A stretch of 8,348 nucleotides of DNA. Source: Alphaproteobacteria bacterium. GTDB lineage: Bacteria > Pseudomonadota > Alphaproteobacteria > Rhizobiales > Rhizobiaceae. This document shows, piece by piece, positions 6,480 through 8,348 of the stretch. The position numbers were made by a program, and so were the translations under genes. Location of the stretch: NCBI GenBank assembly GCA_030428345.1, contig JAUIBM010000105.1:1-8348 (forward strand), written 5' to 3'. The notes under the pieces are model-generated. The model ran no database searches. It was not told where the DNA came from and saw only the letters and a program-made list of their open reading frames with translations. Numbering within the stretch: position 1 is the stretch's first letter; each line of letters starts with the position of its first letter.

Positions 6480-7181
6480 TCAAATTCCCTGCTTGACCCG
6501 TACGGTTCGGTTCGAGCTGAATTTCATGCCCGGCGCGGTTAGCCGCTCTTCGGATCCCGTCCACGCATAGGCCAGCAGGCACGGTTCGAGATTGCCGGTG
6601 GTGATCCTGTGCTCCTGCTCCGGGCGATTGAGGATCAGGGAACCGGGCGCATGCACGGCCGCGTCGTTCTCCGACCACGCGCCCGCGATGGAGATGTAGC
6701 TTTCCTCGATATCCTTGTGGCTGTGCTGCGGATAGGTCGTTTGGGGTGCGAAAAGCACGAATCCGAGCACCAGCTGTTCGGCGCGCACGGGGCCGCGGGG
6801 CCCCAGCACTTCGCAATAGGCGTATTTGCGGGACAGCGCCTTGGGAACCTTCTCGTAGCCATACTCCCAGGTGAGCCGGTCCGCGACCCGCTCAAGCGCC
6901 CTGGACATGCATCGCATCGCGCCGAGTTCGCCCAGATCGAGGGCCCTGCCGAGATGCGCCGTAACGGGCTTGGTCGCGGCGGGACGCGCTTCGATCTCGG
7001 GATTGGCGTCGATTATCGCCGCCAGGGAATCGCGCACCCGCTTGCGGTGCGAGCGGATCAGTCTGCTGCCCCCCGCCGAACCACTGCGATACAGCGCATC
7101 GTATTCCCGCAAGAGGTAAAGCCAGTTCGGGCAATCGTGCAGTCTCAGGGTTTGCTGCGGAAGATCGGCGGGCTCGTTCAT
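6480..7181 (-). CDS. dddL: Dimethylsulfoniopropionate (DMSP) lyase, DddL type
   Basis: Cupin enzyme that cleaves DMSP, an algal osmolyte, into dimethyl sulfide and acrylate. At 233 residues it has the usual DddL length. Conserved DddL-like blocks are CPNWLYLLREYD (17-28), SAGGSRLIRSHR (35-46), KPVTAHLGRALDLGE (71-85), LTWEYGYEKVPK (103-114) and AYCEVLGPRGP (121-131). The cupin metal site is intact: His153 and His155 in YPQHSH, Glu159 and Tyr162 in IEESYI, and His191 in the second cupin block NRPEQEHRI after APGSLIL. There is no signal peptide. ATG 7181 has GGAG 10 nt upstream and fits the family N-terminus; an ATG at 7235 would add 18 residues that do not look conserved. The frame stays open upstream through the tRNA, which is fortuitous. 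No DMSP transporter or acrylate-use gene is in the window. The dddL assignment is from recognised sequence blocks, not a search; another cupin DMSP-lyase subfamily is the alternative. Confidence 0.85.
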   Translation of the reverse strand: MNEPADLPQQTLRLHDCPNWLYLLREYDALYRSGSAGGSRLIRSHRKRVRDSLAAIIDANPEIEARPAATKPVTAHLGRALDLGELGAMRCMSRALERVADRLTWEYGYEKVPKALSRKYAYCEVLGPRGPVRAEQLVLGFVLFAPQTTYPQHSHKDIEESYISIAGAWSENDAAVHAPGSLILNRPEQEHRITTGNLEPCLLAYAWTGSEERLTAPGMKFSSNRTVRVKQGI

Positions 7182-7296
7182 CCAGGGTTTGCTCCGGAGG
7201 GATTGGCACGGTTCAGCCGGCGATCGGAAAGACATTCCGTCCCAGAGGGCGCCCCCGCGGAGGCGTTGAGCAAAGCGAAACTGCCGTGAACGAAAC

Positions 7297-7388
<92 letters not shown>

Positions 7389-7430
7389 GCGGACGCCCGG
7401 CTGGCCGCAAGGTCTGGCCGGAGCGCGCGG

Positions 7431-7459
7431 AACATAGCGACGACGCATGCGCCCCGCAA
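7431..7459 (-). promoter_or_regulatory. Candidate promoter of tRNA-Ser
   Basis: On the minus strand TTGCGG (7459-7454) and TATGTT (7436-7431) are separated by 17 nt. The -10 box lies 42 nt before the mature tRNA 5' end, leaving room for a short leader. A pattern match with sensible position; no T-run terminator is seen between the tRNA and dddL, so the same transcript could reach dddL. Confidence 0.45.
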
Positions 7460-7491
7460 GTGCCGCAATCGACGGTTTTTTCGCTTGCCGC

Positions 7492-7519
7492 TTGACTCGC
7501 CTGAACCGGGCGATGTAAT
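7492..7519 (+). promoter_or_regulatory. Candidate promoter of rplU
   Basis: TTGACT (7492-7497), 16 nt, then TGTAAT (7514-7519): five of six matches in each box, the best promoter match in the window. Transcription would start near 7526, giving an rplU leader of about 240 nt. Strong boxes suit a ribosomal protein operon. Confidence 0.6.
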
Positions 7520-7525
7520 CCCACG

Positions 7526-7768
7526 CAATCTTGGCGCGGGTCTCTCGCGCCGATTTGTTTTTTCGCGCGCGCCTGCGTGGCGCGGATTGCGGAAAGACAG
7601 CAATGCCTGGGTTAAGGCCGGCGACTGGGTCAATGCCAAAGACCGAGTCGACGACAATGACCGGGGCGGGAACCAAAGACTGACAAGACCAACGACTGAT
7701 AAAAAGACGGATCAGGCCGCGCCCAGCGCTGCGCCGGAATCCGGACCGAACACCAGGAAGGAACAACG
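7526..7768 (+). promoter_or_regulatory. Long rplU 5' leader with two mutually complementary hairpins (possible attenuator)
   Basis: Just after the predicted start of transcription, stem GGCGCG (7533-7538) / CGCGCC (7546-7551) with a 7-nt loop is followed by a U-rich run (GATTTGTTTTTT, 7552-7563), which looks like an intrinsic terminator. A second perfect 6-bp hairpin follows at once: CGCGCC (7568-7573) / GGCGCG (7579-7584) with a 5-nt loop. Because the arms are the same hexamers in swapped order, arm 1 can pair with arm 3 and arm 2 with arm 4, giving alternative folds that would disrupt the terminator-like one. The rest of the leader is unstructured by eye, with a possible 26-codon ORF at 7603-7683. 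The ribosome site GGAAGGA ends 6 nt before the rplU ATG. Regulation by attenuation or by a ribosomal protein is inference; I know no named riboswitch matching this. Confidence 0.4.
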
Positions 7769-8348
7769 ATGTTCGCAGTCATCAAGACCGGCGGCAAGCA
7801 GTATCGCGTCGCCGCCGACGATCTGATCGAAGTGGAATACCTCACCGGCGAAGCCGGCGACATGGTCGAGCTCGGCTCCGTGCTCATGGTTGGCGCCGGA
7901 TCGGACGTCACCTTTGGAGCGCCCTTCGTCGAGGGCGCGCTGGTCACGGCCGAAGTGGTGGAACAGGGCCGCGGTCCCAAGGTCTATTCCTTCAAGAAGC
8001 GTCGCCGCCAGAATTCCAAGCGCATTCGCGGCCATCGCCAGTTGCTCACCACGCTGAAGATCACCGAGATCCTGACCGGCGGGGCGAAGCCCTCCAAGAA
8101 GGCGAAGCCGGCGAAGAAGGCGGAAGCGGAGAAGCCTGCGGCAGCGCCCGAGGCGGCCGGCGGGGCGGAGATCGTCGATGACGTCGCGCTGATCGGCGGC
8201 GTCGGCCCGGCGCTGAAGAAGAAGCTGGAAGCGGCCGGCATCACCTCGCTGAAGCAGATCGCCGAAACGATCCTGTCGCAGGTGCGCGCGCGTCCCGACG
8301 CGGTGCTGGGTCTTGCCACCGGCGGCACGATGGAGCCGGTCTATCGGG
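7769..8348 (+). CDS. rplU: 50S ribosomal protein L21 (bL21), incomplete at right edge, with an abnormal C-terminus
   Basis: Residues 1-~103 are canonical L21: MFAVIKTGGKQYRV at the N-terminus and KVYSFKKRRRQNSKRIRGHRQ-type basic RNA-binding region followed by LTTLKITEI. L21 binds 23S rRNA in the large subunit. Residues ~104-137 are a Lys/Ala/Pro-rich linker, and 138-163 (DVALIGGVGPALKKKLEAAG and following) are the first part of a helix-hairpin-helix segment, the extension seen in many Hyphomicrobiales L21 proteins. From about residue 164-168 the frame departs from what that domain normally has and reads ILSQVRARPDAVLGLATGG then TMEPVYR, closely like the N-terminal region of glucosamine-6-phosphate deaminase NagB. 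The frame is open to the edge. The ATG has a strong GGAAGGA site 6 nt upstream. rpmA (L27), the usual next gene, is not seen. The tail is probably an assembly chimera; see findings. Confidence 0.93.
   Translation, partial: MFAVIKTGGKQYRVAADDLIEVEYLTGEAGDMVELGSVLMVGAGSDVTFGAPFVEGALVTAEVVEQGRGPKVYSFKKRRRQNSKRIRGHRQLLTTLKITEILTGGAKPSKKAKPAKKAEAEKPAAAPEAAGGAEIVDDVALIGGVGPALKKKLEAAGITSLKQIAETILSQVRARPDAVLGLATGGTMEPVYR
8258..8348 (+). other. NagB-like coding fragment joined in frame to rplU
   Basis: About 30 codons, in the rplU frame, encode ETILSQVRARPDAVLGLATG then GTMEPVYR. 'Kxx-x-vLGLxTGGTxxxxY' is the phosphosugar-binding N-terminal signature of NagB (E. coli has VLGLPTGGTPMTTYK), the enzyme converting glucosamine 6-phosphate to fructose 6-phosphate and ammonia. 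It lacks the NagB start and everything after this motif because the window ends. Whether it is a true fusion or a misjoined sequence cannot be decided here. Confidence 0.6.

Noticed and set aside
5462..6496. 344-codon plus-strand frame inside the TPR-GT9 gene
   Set aside because: Arg/Pro/Gly-rich translation typical of an out-of-frame read of GC-rich DNA; the main frame shows clear TPR and GT9 motifs.

Overview
The window looks like chromosomal DNA from a high-GC alphaproteobacterium, most likely Hyphomicrobiales (Rhizobiales). The clues are the 50S L21 gene with a Lys/Ala-rich tail leading into a helix-hairpin-helix segment (an extension typical of that order), the codon use, and a DddL-type DMSP lyase, a gene mostly found in marine or DMSP-exposed alphaproteobacteria. 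I cannot name a genus.

Layout. (i) At the left edge, minus strand, is the 5' part of a gene whose product resembles heme-oxygenase-like iron-containing redox enzymes; its 3' end lies outside the window. (ii) Next, also minus strand, is a membrane-anchored SGNH/GDSL hydrolase. (iii) A divergent intergenic region of about 190 bp carries a strong imperfect inverted repeat. (iv) Then comes a plus-strand operon hldE-hldD-TPR/GT9: the bifunctional heptose-7-phosphate kinase/heptose-1-phosphate adenylyltransferase, the ADP-heptose 6-epimerase (overlapping hldE by 4 nt), and a 636-aa protein that joins an array of TPR repeats to a GT9/heptosyltransferase-like C-terminal domain. Together these make ADP-L-glycero-D-manno-heptose and may use it or a related sugar in the cell surface. 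(v) Converging on the operon is dddL (minus), preceded on the same strand by tRNA-Ser(CGA) with its CCA encoded. (vi) A 380-bp region holds divergent promoters for the tRNA and for rplU, plus a long GC-rich rplU leader in which two hairpins can re-pair with each other. (vii) rplU (L21) runs to the right edge.

The most surprising observation is at the right end. After about residue 164 the L21 frame stops looking like L21 and continues in frame as what looks like the N-terminal region of glucosamine-6-phosphate deaminase/isomerase (NagB). Because this lies within about 90 bp of the sequence end, an assembly chimera is the first explanation, but a real in-frame fusion cannot be excluded from the sequence alone. 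Other points of interest are the DMSP lyase directly behind a tRNA gene, the alternative-pairing rplU leader, and the TPR-GT9 fusion tied to heptose synthesis. I saw no CRISPR array, insertion sequence, integrase or toxin-antitoxin system.
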